Part shown: one piece after another, positions 9,309 to 21,621 of the stretch
How the letters are laid out: every line of letters starts with the position of its first letter
Position numbering within the stretch: position 1 is the stretch's first letter
DNA from: Eremomyces bilateralis CBS 781.70
Lineage: Eukaryota > Ascomycota > Dothideomycetes > Eremomycetales > Eremomycetaceae
DNA: 64,000 nucleotides
NCBI RefSeq assembly: GCF_010015585.1
Contig: NW_022985096.1
Coordinates: forward strand, 1 to 64,000
Direction: 5' to 3'
Position numbers and translations under genes: made by a program
The notes under the pieces: model-generated
Seen by the model: only the letters and a program-made list of their open reading frames with translations
Database searches by the model: none
Told to the model about the DNA's origin: nothing

Positions 9309-12300
9309 ATGGCTGGCAGATCAGAACCACCGAATCCACCGCAAAGGCAGCCATCGGACCTCCTAGAATTCGACGATGAGCGACCCATCTACTACTCCGG
9401 CCAGCGGGCGCCGGTCGATGACGAACACATGCTCGAGCGCTACGACATCGACGACTCGGATTGGCAGCAACCCCCCCGGCCTTCTGTATCCTACGATGAA
9501 TTCGTCGGAGGGGCCGGAACGGCGCATCCTGGAGCGGCCGCGAGTAGTCCAGAGTATCCAAGGTATGCCGACTCCGACAACTTCCAGGATGATCGGTCGT
9601 ACCAGGGGTCCTATGCTGCGGGCGGATTCGACGATCGAGGAATGACGAGCCATATCCCACACGCAAAGCCGACCAACCGGAATAGTGTACTGAGTATGGG
9701 CGGTGGGTTTATGGGACGGATGAAAAACCGACTGGGAATGGGGCCACAGTATTCGGAGATGGACCTCCCGTTAACAGAAGCCGGGGCACGGGAATCAAGA
9801 ACGGAAAGCCTGGCTGGGACAACCCCGAAGAAAGAGAAGAGGCATAGGAAGATAAGCAAAAGCACCTTCAAGTTCGGATTGGGCCGGAAAGAAGTCGATC
9901 CATCCACCCTGGGCCCTCGAATCATCCATCTGAACAACCCGCCTGCCAACGCGGGGAACAAATACCTCGATAACCATATCTCGACCGCGAAGTACAACAT
10001 TGTGACCTTCCTCCCGAAGTTCCTGTTCGAACAGTTCTCGAAATACGCGAACTTGTTCTTTTTGTTCACCGCCGCCCTCCAGCAAATCCCGAACCTCTCC
10101 CCGACCAATCGATATAACACCATCGTACCGCTTGCTCTCGTCATCCTCGTTTCCGCGATCAAAGAGCTGGTTGAAGATGCGAGACGGAAGTCGCAGGACA
10201 AATCCTTGAACAGCGCGAAAGCGAGCGTCCTCAAAGGCTCGACCTTTACCGAAGTGACCTGGATCGACGTATCGGTGGGAGATATCGTTCGCGTGCAGTC
10301 CGAGGAGCCGTTCCCAGCCGATATCGTGCTCCTGGCGTCGTCCGAGCCAGAGGGCCTCTGCTATATCGAGACGGCAAACCTGGACGGGGAAACGAATCTC
10401 AAGATCAAGCAATCCATCCCGGAAACCGCAGATTTGGTCAGCCCCGGCGAGTTGAGTCGACTAGGCGGCCGTGTCCGCTCCGAGCAACCGAACAGCAGCC
10501 TGTATACATACGAGGCGACCTTGACCATGCCATCGGGGGGAGGGGAGAAAGAACTTCCTTTGCAGCCCGACCAGCTTCTACTGAGGGGTGCTACATTGCG
10601 AAACACCCCATGGATTCACGGAATCGTAGTGTTTACTGGACACGAAACGAAGTTAATGAGGAACGCAACGGCCACCCCGGTCAAGACGACCGCGATCGCT
10701 CGAGCCGTCAACATCCAAATCCTGATGCTCGTCGGCGTCCTCCTCGGCCTAAGCTTGATCAGCACTATCGGCGACCTCATTGTTCGATCACGGGAGCAGG
10801 ACAAGCTCCGGTATCTCTTCTACGGCGGCACGAGTACTGTCAACCAGTTTTTCTCCGATCTCGTCACGTACTGGATCTTATTCTCCAACCTGGTCCCCCT
10901 GTCGCTGTTTGTGACGCTCGAAATTGTGCAGTACTGCACCGCGTTCCTGATAAGCGGTGATCTGGACATGTACTACGATAAGACGGACACCCCGGCCAAT
11001 TGTCGCACGTCGTCGCTCGTCGAGGAACTGGGTCAAATCGAGTATATCTTCTCGGACAAGACCGGCACGCTGACCCAGAACATTATGGAGTTCCGGCAGT
11101 GCACGATCGGCGGCATTCAATACGGCGACGAAATCCCCGAAGACAAACGCGCGACCATCGAGAACGGCGAGGAGGTGGGCATCCACGACTTCAAGACGCT
11201 CGCGGGGAACCGTGTGAATCACCCAACCGCCAATATCATCGACCAGTTCCTCACCCTGCTGTCGACATGCCACACGGTGATCCCGGAGCGCAACGACGAG
11301 AAAGGCACGATTCGGTACCAGGCTGCGTCGCCCGATGAAGGAGCCCTGGTGGATGGAGCGGTCGAACTCGGCTACCGGTTCATTGCGCGAAAACCGCGGT
11401 CGGTCATCATTGAACATGACGGGCAGGAGGAGGAATACGAGTTGCTCGCAGTCTGCGAGTTCAATTCCACCAGGAAGCGCATGTCCACCATCTTCCGTTG
11501 CCCGGACGGGAAGGTTCGACTGTACTGCAAAGGCGCCGACACCGTCATTCTTGAGCGCCTGCACAAGGACAACCCGTTCGTCGAGACTACGCTACAACAT
11601 CTGGAAGAGTATGCTGTGGATGGCCTTCGTACGCTGTGTCTCGCATACCGGGATATCAGCGACCAGGAGTTCGAAGAATGGTACGAAGTCTACAACACTG
11701 CGGCGACCACCGTCAGCGGTAACCGTGCCGAGGAGCTTGACAAAGCCGCGGAGATCATCGAGCATGATCTTACCCTGCTCGGTGCCACCGCGATCGAGGA
11801 CAAGCTGCAAGACGGCGTGCCTGACACGATCCACACGCTGCAGGAAGCAGGGATCAAAGTGTGGGTGCTGACCGGCGATCGGCAGGAGACAGCTATCAAC
11901 ATCGGGATGAGCTGCAAGCTGATCAGCGAGGACATGACGCTGCTGATCGTGAACGAAGAGAACGCCGAGGGGACGCGAGATAATATCCAGAAGAAACTCA
12001 ACGCGATCAGAAGCCAGAAGGACATTGGCGCGGAACTCGAGACGTTGGCGCTGGTGATTGATGGCAAGTCGTTGACGTATGCGCTCGAGCGAGATACCGA
12101 GAAGATGTTCTTGGACCTAGCCGTCATGTGCAAGGCTGTTATCTGCTGGTAAGTCCATGTCGCTCATCTGCTGACTCTAACAATTGCTAACCTGTTCTAG
12201 TCGTGTCTCCCCCCTCCAGAAAGCTCTCGTCGTCAAGCTCGTCAAGCGCCACCTCAAAGCGATCCTCCTCGCCATCGGCGATGGGGCTAACGACGTCTCC

Positions 12301-13480
12301 ATGATCCAAGCAGCACATATCGGCGTAGGCATCAGCGGCATGGAAGGACTGCAAGCAGCTCGTAGCGCCGACGTCTCGATTGCGCAATTCCGGTATCTTC
12401 GCAAACTGCTACTCGTGCATGGCGCGTGGTCGTACCACCGAGTCTCTAAAACGATTCTCTATTCCTTCTACAAGAACGTGGCGGTGTTCATGACGCAATT
12501 CTGGTATTCCTTCCAAAATGCGTTCAGTGGCGAAGTCATCTACGAATCCTGGACCCTCTCCTTCTACAACGTGCTCTTCACCTCCCTTCCCCCCTTCGCC
12601 ATCGGCATCTTCGATCAATTCGTCTCCGCCCGCCTCCTCGACCGCTACCCGCAGCTCTACCAGCTCTCGCAGAAAAATATGTTTTTCCGCACCCACAACT
12701 TCTTCTCTTGGGTCCTCAACGGCTTCTACCACTCCCTCATCCTCTACTGGGCCGGCAACTACATCTACCACTGGGACAAGCCGCAGTCTGACGGGAAGAC
12801 TCCCGGCCATTGGGTCTGGGGCACCGCGCTGTACACTGCGGGCTTGATGACCACGCTCGGGAAGGCCGCGCTCATCAGCACCCAGTGGACGAAATGGACC
12901 TTCGCGGCGATCCCCGGGAGTTTCGCCGTCTGGATGGTCTTTTTGCCGGCGTATGCGTCGGCGGGTCCGGCGTTGGGCTTTTCACTGGAGTACGAGGGCG
13001 TGCTTCCGCGTCTATTTACAGATCCGACGTTCTACGGTATGGCAATTGTGCTTCCGGTTCTTTGTCTCCTGCGCGACTTCGCATGGAAATAGTAAGTGGC
13101 ACCCGTGCCTCCCACTTGTCTCCATCCTAACCATTCCGTCTAGCGCCAAACGGATGTACTTCCCCCAAACCTACCACCATGTCCAGGAGATCCAGAAGTA
13201 TAACATTCAAGATTATCGGCCCAGGTACGTTTCCTACGATTCCACTCGTCATTCATCAGCTAACCTTTCGTCTAGAATGGAACAATTTCAAAAGGCCATC
13301 CGCAAAGTCCGCCAAGTGCAGCGCATGCGAAAGCAGCGTGGCTACGCTTTCTCGCAAACAGATGAGTCGCAGGCTAGGGTGCTGCAGGCATATGACACCA
13401 CGAGAGAGCGTGGACGGTTTGGAGAGATGGCGAGTTCGAGAAGGGGGACGGCGGACTTTTCGACGGGTTTTGCGGCTTAA
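9309..13480 (+). CDS. P4-type ATPase, aminophospholipid flippase (Drs2 type)
   Basis: ATP-driven translocase moving phospholipids from the exoplasmic to the cytosolic leaflet of late-Golgi and plasma membranes, normally with a Cdc50-type subunit. Four exons (9309-12148, 12201-13091, 13144-13224, 13276-13480) encode 1338 residues, the usual length. A long disordered cytosolic N terminus precedes the first membrane pair. Motifs in order: DGET at 359-362 (actuator loop), DKTGTLT with the phosphorylated Asp at 583, the nucleotide-domain KGAD, TGDRQETAIN, and GDGAND at 973-978. Several hydrophobic membrane segments follow, then a basic C-terminal tail. The Asp-Lys-Thr-Gly-Thr and hinge motifs are intact, so an active enzyme is expected. 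Length and overall similarity fit the Drs2/DnfB group better than Neo1, but separating Drs2 from the other Dnf types needs alignment. Confidence 0.95.
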
Positions 13481-14121
13481 AGTCGATACTTACTTACCTA
13501 CTACCAATTATTGGCGATTGTATCGTGTATGAAGGGGAAGAACCCCCTTGTTCACCATTCCATTCTCCTTCCATCCCGTCAATGCGGAAGGAGATGTGTT
13601 TATATATGGTTACGGTGTCTGGAGGGCATCGATAGGGTCTGGTCATTCGGGTGTTCAAATCGGGCCAACTTTGTTTCTAGCTTCTGTATGATGATACGAA
13701 GAGATGAGGCAGCTGTCTGGTGTTCAATTGTTACTTTCCCTGAACATTCCAAGTGGTTGTGAGTACCGTTTCAGGACCGCTGAGGAGTCATATTAATCAT
13801 CCTCGACCGCGTAATCTTGCCTAGAACCGAAGGCAAATCAAGGACCATGCATTTGTAACCTTGTCTGTAAAAGGACAAAGCCCTGCGAGTCCCCTTAAAT
13901 TCGTCTCACGAATCTCAAACGCCACCATGATCTGCAGGCATGCCGAGCCCGACCGCCCTGTTCCCCCTCGTATGCTCCGCTGGCAATTCCAGCCCTCACC
14001 AAAGCCTTCGAGGTTGGATTCCGTAGAGACATAATAAATATTTCCCCTTTTGCAACTTGTCCAAAGCCGACAATCTCCCATTCGAAGAGTGTGCAAGTCC
14101 CAGCGTGCACTCTTTGTCGCC
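13481..14121. other. Spacer before the RING-domain gene
   Basis: About 640 bases, no gene recognised. It holds the flippase 3' region and the promoter of the RING-domain gene. Confidence 0.4.
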
Positions 14122-16866
14122 ATGGCTGAGGGGCGTCCGACAGGCACGGGTCTGATCGACCTGGAGAAAGAGTTGACTTGTTCGGTAGCTATCCCCCGGT
14201 GTCCCGTACTTTTGCCTCGAAATCTGGGGACTGGAATTGGGCAATATTAACTCTATGGTTGTGACTAGATCTGTACCGACATCCTCTTCCAACCGCTCAC
14301 GCTCCTCGACTGCCTCCACACTTTCTGCGGCGCATGCCTGCAAGAATGGTTCGCCTTCTCCGCCGAATCCGCGCGACACAGCGACCAGCCCTCGCGACAT
14401 CCGTATACCTGCCCGTCATGCCGCGCCACGGTCCGAGGGACGAAGCACAATGCGACGGTCACGACGTTATTAGACATGTATCTACAGGCGAATCCGGGGA
14501 AGGGGAAGAGCGAGAAAGAGAAGGAAGAGATGGTGAAGATGTATAAGCCGGGCGATGATGTCCTCCCGAAGATTGAGCGGCGCAGTCGGAACAGGGAGGT
14601 GGTGAGTGATGATGAGGAGGATCGGGCTTTGTTGAGCCAGGTGCGGGAGATGAGCCTGAGGGAAGTTGGCGTGGTAGCTGGTGCTGCTGCGGGAGATGGT
14701 CGGAGGAGACCGCCACGGAGCCAGGAGGAAAGCCGACGGCGGCATAGGAATCGTGGGAACGATGAAAGGTCACCGCGAGTGGTTCCGGCCCGCCAAATCG
14801 AGCATCAATCAAGCCTGAGATCGCTGCTGAGCGCCTCGGAAGACGATTCGCAAGAGGTTGAGGCGGCCATCATGCGGCAGATTGTGGAAGAAGGGCTACT
14901 GGAGGGGATCGACGTGAACAATATGACCCCGTCACAAGAGGAGGAGCTCACGGAGATGATCGCCCAGGCGTACTATAGACGGCGACGAGAGCTTGCGGAG
15001 GCGCACGGAACTACAACGAATCCTACTGGATCACCGAGTCAATCGTCTCCACGACCGACGCAACCTCCAGGGTCTCCAAGCCAGCTAACTCCACGCCATG
15101 CAGAAGACCCTAATCAAGGACGGCATAGTCGGTCGCGCTCCTCCAGCCATATCCCACCCTCAGGAACCTCACCCTCTCGGCACCCACCCGTTTCGTTCCG
15201 CACCACCGGACAGCCCTCGGATCGACATCGCCGGTCATCCAGCCAGGGAGCATCGAGGAGCGGACGATCAAGTGATCAGTCTAGATCGCAATCGTACACG
15301 AGCCACGCCGCTGCTCGATCGGCGACTGATCTGTCGAATACCCCAGAAACGGCGGAGGCGAGCGCCGAGAGAAGGTCGCGGCCCAATCCGAACGATAGAC
15401 GGTCGACAGACCCTGAGAGGGCTCGCCCTGTACGACAGAGCCAAAGTGCATCGCGGACAGAAGTGGTTGCAACCTCAAACAGCGGGCTACTCCAATCCCC
15501 CACCTCGTCGCCTCGACTCCCTTCACCATCCCGACCCACAGCAAGACAAGAGAACCCCACCCCCACACCCCACGCCCCCGACATCTCAACCCCAACCACC
15601 ACCACCACCTCCCCCCCCGCTCGCACCTCCCTCTTCACCGAACCCTCCATCACCTGCTCCAAATGCGCCACCCCGAACATCCAATACACCCTCCACCACT
15701 ACTGCCCCCTCTGCAACTCCGGCTCCTTCCACCTCTGCCACCCCTGCTACCGCCTCGGCGCCGGCTGCCTCCACTACTTCGGCGCCGGCCCCGCCGCTCG
15801 CTTGCGCTTCGACCGCGCCGCCCCGCCTGGCGGCTACCCCGCCGACTATCCTCCTCCGCACACCCTCACGGCGCAGCGGTACGCGCGGCCGAAGCGGGAG
15901 TTGGTCGCGCAAGGTGGCCGGATGGTCACGGAGGAAGATCCCGCGACAAGGGTGCAGCGCGGGGTGTTCTGCGACGTGTGTAGCGGGTTCGCGAACGAGT
16001 GCTACTGGCAGTGCGGGATGTGCAACGACGGGGCGTGGGGGTACTGTAATTCCTGCGTGGTGCAAGCGAAGCACTGCACGCACGCCTTGCTCCCGCTGTC
16101 GCACACACCCGAAGGAACGAATAGTAGCGTGAAATTCCCGAGTGCACCAACGATGATCGGAGGGATGGCGTTCGCGCCGCTGGAGTTCACGACGGCGTGC
16201 GACGTGTGCCGGTACCCGATCCCGCCGTCGCGGACGCGGTTCCACTGCCCGGACTGCCAGGCGGGGAACTTCGACATCTGTGCGGCGTGTTACTCCGGGC
16301 TGGTAGCCAGCGGGGCAATCGCGGCGGAGAATGGGGAGAAGGGGTGGCGGAGGTGTCCGAGTGGGCATCGGATGGAGGTGGTGGGGTTTGAGGAGCGAGG
16401 CGGTGGGGGACGGAGGGTGGTAGTGAGGGAGGTGGTTGGGGGGTGGGCGTTGAAGGATGAGGAGGTGCCTAGGGGGGCGGTGGGCGAGGGGAGGGGTTCG
16501 GATGGCGCGGAGGGCGGGGAACGCGTTGCTGGCTCGGGGGAGGGAGGTGCGGGGCGCTCGCTGTCTGGATGGTGGTGGCATGAAGAGGACGGTACCGTGC
16601 AGACGCGCACCCCCCGCTCGCCGTCCCGCGCGCAATTCGACACCACGGTCACGGGAACCACGCCACGCTTCCCGCCGGATGGAGGGGTGGGGTTGCGAGT
16701 GCAGGCGCACTGGGGCTGGTTTCCTGAGGCAGAGGCGACGAACGAGCTGGCGTTCCCGAAGGGGGCGGAAATCCGCGAGGTGGAGGACATAAATGGGGAT
16801 TGGTTCTGGGGGGTGTTTTGTCGGGAGAAGGGGCTGTTTCCGGCGAATTATGGGAGGGTGTTGTAA
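14122..16866 (+). CDS. RING / ZZ-like zinc / SH3 multidomain protein, putative E3 ubiquitin ligase
   Basis: Probable E3 ubiquitin ligase, inferred from the RING. Two exons (14122-14184, 14269-16866) give 886 residues. The short first exon is required: it supplies the first cysteine pair. The RING is C3HC4 with ligands C20, C23, C36, H38, C41, C44, C69 and C72. A long Ser/Arg/Pro-rich disordered region (about 90-470) follows. Then come three cysteine-rich modules of ZZ-like spacing near 482-527 (CSKC to CHPC), 586-632 (CDVC to CNSC) and 665-720 (CDVC to CAAC). The last 58 residues form an SH3 domain, with AHWGWFPE, then GDWFWGVF and LFPANYGRVL. The combination suggests an adaptor-type ligase that binds proline-rich partners. 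Substrate unknown. The intron donor is GTAGCT, weaker than the local norm. Confidence 0.88.
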
Positions 16867-17344
16867 GGTTGGGGGGAGTTGGGAGGGGAAAGATGTGAGG
16901 TTGATGCTTTGGATGAAGTGAATGAGGATTTTGTGGGACGGTGACGACCGAATGAGACGGCTAGCATTGCATTTGAAGCGAATTAACGAAGCATGGTCTG
17001 AACGATTTTCATTTTGGAATGTTTCCTGTTTGCTAATACCTGGTATCTGTAACCATAATCATGCTTGAACCCATCGTACCGAATATATCGAGTTCGCCTC
17101 GAAAGCCTGATAACGCTTCTCTATCCATAGTAGCGTCTGAACCCAACCATCAGGCTCACTCTATGAGTGCCTCTGGGGTCCTTGTCTCTATTCGCCCGTA
17201 ACCCTGAAGCCCAGGAAAATGTTCGCGGCTCCATGAACGCCTCCGGTTGCCCGTTTTTATCCACCGTATCGACAATACCCAGCTATGCCCGGTAAACTGT
17301 CAAGTTAGTCCAAATAATCCTGAAAGACCGTCAGCATCTCGGTC
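16867..17344. other. Convergent spacer
   Basis: About 480 bases between two convergent genes. It should contain both 3' regions. No gene seen. Confidence 0.4.
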
Positions 17345-18954
17345 TCAATCAATCCTAGGTGTCTTCCCGCGCGGCCTGTCCGCACCAGCACCTGCCTCAT
17401 CGTCCGACTCTTCGTCATCGTCGACGACCGGTCGTTTCATGGATTTCCTCGGAGTCGGCTCGGTTGCCGCGCCTCCCTTAGCCGGTTGAGCCGTGGTGCT
17501 CCCCACGGCGATCCCTCTCTTTCTCATCACTTCGAACCGCTCCTCATACTCCCCCTGCACCGCGTCCACCACCGCTTGCAGGCTTCTCGTGCGCTCCTCG
17601 TCCGATAGCTGGATGAGGACGTCGGAGTTGCGCTTGTAGAGGCGGTCTTTGAGATACGTGCACCAGTAGAAATACTTCCGATCGTCAGGATTCACAGTCT
17701 GCGCTTTTTTAGAGATGCGGATCCGCGAGCGGTTGAGGCTGGGGATCTGCGCCAGCAAATGCATCTCCACGATGCGGTGGAATTGTCGCTTGGCGATCCG
17801 GCTCTTCAATCGAAGGTTCTTGAGGACGTCTTGCGGGACGATGTCGTTCAGGGGAATGGGGGCTTCAGGCTTGAATTTCGCGGCGGGGATGGTCGTCGGG
17901 AGGGAGAGGGCGGCGAATTCGGGGTATTGGAGGAGGAATGCGTAGTCGTGGAGATCGCGGAGCCAATCGAACTCCTCGCTGGGGTCCTCGACGGCGAGTT
18001 CGTACGTCCACTTGCTTGCGTGCATCTCCGCGAAGATGGTCGAGTAGAGACGGTGGCCGTGTCCCTTGCGTTGGAAAGGCGGAAGGATTATCAGTTGGGA
18101 GATGCGGAGGCGGGAGGGGCTGTCGAGACCGCTGGATTGCTTGTAGAAGCCGGTGGTCTCGTCGATGGGTGGGCGGAATGGTGCCGCGATGGACTCCGGC
18201 GGTGCGGACGTTCCAGGGACAGGAATTGAGCCCGGGATCCCAAGCGCGATCAGCGCCTCTTTATGAGGGAAGGTCCAGAATTGGTGGGTGGTACAGAAGC
18301 CATTGAAAATGTAGGGAATGCGAAACTTGGGGGAGGGTCGAACTTCGTAGAGGAAGTAGATCTTCCATCGCCCAAGGCTGTCGTCGGGCTCATCCAACAG
18401 GTCGGTCGTCCCACCTTCAATGAAGAGATGCACAAGAACTTGCATGTTATGGAAGATGCGCTTCGCCTCGGGGTGTTCCAGAAAACTTGCGCGCCAAATC
18501 TGGAACTTTCGGCCGTCTTGTTGATATTCTGCGACCATATCGCCGGGAGGAGTCCATTGGGCTTCAGTATGGGCAGTCTCGATTTCCTGGTCGGCGGCTT
18601 TGTCCAACGCCGAAGCAGGGAAGAAGTTGGCCAGGGCGGCTTTCAAATCCACCGGCTTGACATCACCAATCGGGGTGAATTGAGCGGAGTATCCAATGTC
18701 GATGACCGGGCGCATATCATGTGCACGAAAGTTCACGGTGATGCGGAGGTCCTTGTACCCGAAGATCTGCTCTTCTTCGCCGAAGATTGCATAGGTCATC
18801 GATGGGGGGAAAGGACCGGAGATTGTGGTGAGCTTTCCTTGGGGATTGTCCTGAGCGAGAGCGAGGTGAACCACACTGTTGGCTTCGGAGAGCCCTAACA
18901 AATATGGTCAGCGATGCACGCAATAACATGAAGGGCTCACTCACATTCAGCCAT
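17345..18954 (-). CDS. HAT1: Histone acetyltransferase type B catalytic subunit Hat1
   Basis: Acetylates newly made histone H4 (Lys5 and Lys12 in the family), usually with the WD40 partner Hat2. Two exons: a 10-base first exon (18954-18945, encoding MAE plus one base) and 18894-17345. Together they give 519 residues, and the junction recreates a Trp codon. The N-terminal domain carries FGYKDLRITV. The GNAT core has the acetyl-CoA loop QRKGHG at 278-283, preceded by the beta strand LRISQLIILPPF. The general-base candidate Glu is at 306 in VEDPSEEFD. A long C-terminal part ends in an acidic/basic low-complexity tail. The start is supported by family N termini, but an in-frame spliced upstream extension is possible (see the upstream exon at 18955-19370). 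Confidence 0.95.
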
Positions 18955-19370
18955 GATGGTAGGTGGACTCTGGGAGGGTCCAGAAGGAATGACTATGGTG
19001 ACATTAGATAGTGTTCAAGCAAGTGATGAAGACGGAGGTGAAGTGGGTTGGTGTGTGAGTAGAGTGTGATATCAGGATAATGTGCTATGTCCAACTCACT
19101 GTTTGGATCCTGGAACGGAGGATTTGGGAGAGTGTCCAAAAACAGCCTAACCTGTTCCCGCTTGATCGGCGGGAGGAGTAGATATTGGGGGTCAACAGGC
19201 TCTTGGACGACAAGCGATTCGAGAAACGCAAGCTCCAGAAAGGGCAGAAGCCGGAGCGGCGGCAAACCCAAGAGCTCCAGTTCCAATTGCTGAAGATGCT
19301 TCGATAGGAGGGAGACAGGGAACCTTTGGAAGCGGTCACGTGAAGGGCGATGATGAGGACGAGGAGACAT
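18955..19370 (-). other. Possible upstream exon extending Hat1
   Basis: An ATG at 19370 opens 90 codons rich in Leu and Pro (LLSKHLQQLELELLG, then PPIKREQVRLFLD). If the GTGAGT donor at 19099 is joined to the CAG-like acceptor ending at 18993, the frame continues through IIPSGPSQSPPTI straight into the Hat1 ATG. Hat1's own first intron then keeps it open, adding 109 residues. Without that splice the frame stops near 18993. I do not recognise the sequence. It could be a real longer isoform, an upstream ORF in the Hat1 leader, or chance. Confidence 0.3.
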
Positions 19371-19779
19371 GATGGGCCGAAGTTGGTCCGAAGCAGTGCC
19401 GCAGTGCTTCCGAAGTTTTCCATAAGATGCGCCATGTAGTGATGTTGTGGCGTAAGTGTGGCAGTGAAGGGGCTGGCTAGGTCAACATTGCTGATTGGCT
19501 GATGTAAAGCTTGGCATTTTTGTACTTAGTCACGTGCTGTGATGACGAAGCTGAATGGAAACCGTCGATTCATCCCTACTGTAGCTGAAGGAGATACATT
19601 CCCCTAACTATCGACACCTCGTCAATTCTTGCTATGATCAAGGTGAAGTTTGCTCTAGCTGTCGTTTGGGGGATGTTTGAGCCTTGAAATCTCCATTCTA
19701 AACTTTCGTTAATCCATTGGACCCTTCCACTCCCCCTTCCCCTGGACCAGATACAGTTACCTATAGATACACAGGCAAC
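19371..19779. promoter_or_regulatory. Divergent promoter region, Hat1 / ZIP transporter
   Basis: About 400 bases between divergent genes. An E-box CACGTG lies at 19531-19536, and a second one lies just outside at 19337-19342, inside the possible Hat1 leader. An inverted CCAAT (ATTGG) lies near 19494. These are sequence matches only. Confidence 0.35.
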
Positions 19780-21239
19780 ATGTGGGACGGACTATTCCTC
19801 CTTCTCTCCCTTAGCGGAGCAATGGGAGCTGCGTATATACTTCGACCGATGGATATCATGTCACACGCTTATTCGATGCAGGTCATTTCTCGCAGGATTG
19901 CTCCCGCTCTCTTTCTCTCTTACGAAACGGCAGCTACGTCTAATCTCGGCCCTGGGAACGGGCATCCTCGTTGGCACGGCACTCATTGTGATCATCCCCG
20001 AGGGAATCGAGACATTATATTCAGCAAGTGCCAATACACGAAAGTCTAGCGTCCAACCAGGCGAGGGTGCAACACGTGGAGGTCAGGGAGCGCTTTCACT
20101 CCACACCTTCGATAACATCGGGCTGGATGCGGACCGAGACGAACCGGAAGGGTTCAGGGGCCCGAAGCATTTAAAACCCGATGTGAGGAGCACCGACGAA
20201 TACATCCGATCCATCGGCAAGCGTGACTGGCGAGAGCGCGGGAAGACCGAGAGTAAAGGCAAAGATCTCGACAGCACCACCAGCAAAGACGAAGAGATGA
20301 AGTCGTCCGACCCCCACGAAGTCTACGACTCGATCCCCAAGACCGACACCTCCTCCCCCCACACCTGGATCTCCATCTCCCTTATCCTCGGCTTCTCCCT
20401 CATGTACCTCATCGACGCCCTCCCCAAACTCGGTGCCTCCCGCCCCCGCGCCCCGATGCACATCTCCCTCTCCGACCTCAGCCAAGGCCTCCATCCCCCT
20501 TCCCCCACCGCGCCCTCCACCCCCTTCCTCCCCGTCTCACCCCAATCCCACAGTCCACAAACCACCACCTTCGGCCTCCTCATCCATGCCCTCGCCGACG
20601 GCGTCGCCCTCGGCGCCGCCTCCGCCTCTTCCTCCCAACCCACAAAGCCCGGTTCCGACGCCGCCCACCACTCGCTGACCGTCATGATCTTCCTCGCCAT
20701 CCTGATCCACAAAGCGCCCGCTGCGTTCGGCCTCGTCGCGCTGCTGCTGAAGCGCGGGGCGAGCAAGCGCACTGCGCGGAGCCATCTGCTGGTGTTCAGT
20801 CTTGCGGCGCCGATGGGCGCGTTGTTGGCCTGGTGTGCGATCTCGACGTTTGGGTCGTGGGGGACGGCTGCGGGAGGGGAGAGTAACGGACAGTGGTGGA
20901 CGGGGTGCGTGCTGATTTTCAGCGGCGGGACGTTCTTGTAAGTGTTGCTGTTCCTACCTCCGAAGTACATCCCGAAATGATGCTAACGCAAGCAGATATG
21001 TTGCGACGCACTCCCTCTCCGAAGCGACCAATGGGCTTGGCGCCGTTGAACCCCATGAGTTGGATCTGTCCAATCCGTATTCGTCGGCGAACGGCGACGG
21101 CATGGGGAATGGCCATGCGTACGACGGATACTCCAAGTCGTCCGGGTCGAACTTGACGCGTACCGAGATCGGATGCACGCTCTTGGGCATGTTTCTGCCA
21201 TTGATCGCCCTGGCGGGCGAGGGTGGCCACGGACATTGA
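19780..21239 (+). CDS. ZIP-family metal transporter, ZIP9/Atx2-like
   Basis: Probable Golgi/vesicular transporter moving zinc or manganese into the cytosol, by analogy with ZIP9 and yeast Atx2. Three exons (19780-19832, 19882-20937, 20996-21239) give 450 residues. The first intron joins GAMGAA to SFLAGLLPLSFSL, restoring the conserved first two membrane helices. Later features are GTGILVGTALIVIIPEG (helix 2-3), a long hydrophilic charged loop (about residues 75-180), the metal-site helix with HALADGVALGAA, and the helix with HKAPAAFGL. The C terminus (YVATHSL to LIALAGEGGHGH) is recovered by the last exon. The His and Asp in HALAD and the His of HKAP are the expected metal ligands. Substrate is not decided by sequence. 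Confidence 0.92.
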
Positions 21240-21621
21240 CCGGATTATCTCCTGCGAGACTAATTAATATTGTATTATATAGGGGATTGGCGCCTGAGGG
21301 AAAAACTACATGTATTTGGCTATATGGTATGGCTACAAAACTGACATTTGGATGAAGGCCTAGTGGATGGAACGGTCATGGGATATTGGTCAACTATAAC
21401 AGAATATTGATACACAGATAACAATTGAATCTTTCGCTTATTATGGATTTGGGAGGCATCCGAGACTATGAGACAAATACAGGATGAAAAGATCCGCGAC
21501 CTATATTTCCTCCCAGCACAATACTCCAAGCAACAACCGCTTCCAGATATCACAAGAATACATGCCATTACACCACAGGTTCCCACACCAATCAACCCAC
21601 CCAACCCATCCAGCAACAACC
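21240..21621. other. Convergent spacer
   Basis: About 380 bases between convergent genes, AT-richer than its surroundings. 3' regions only; no gene seen. Confidence 0.4.
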
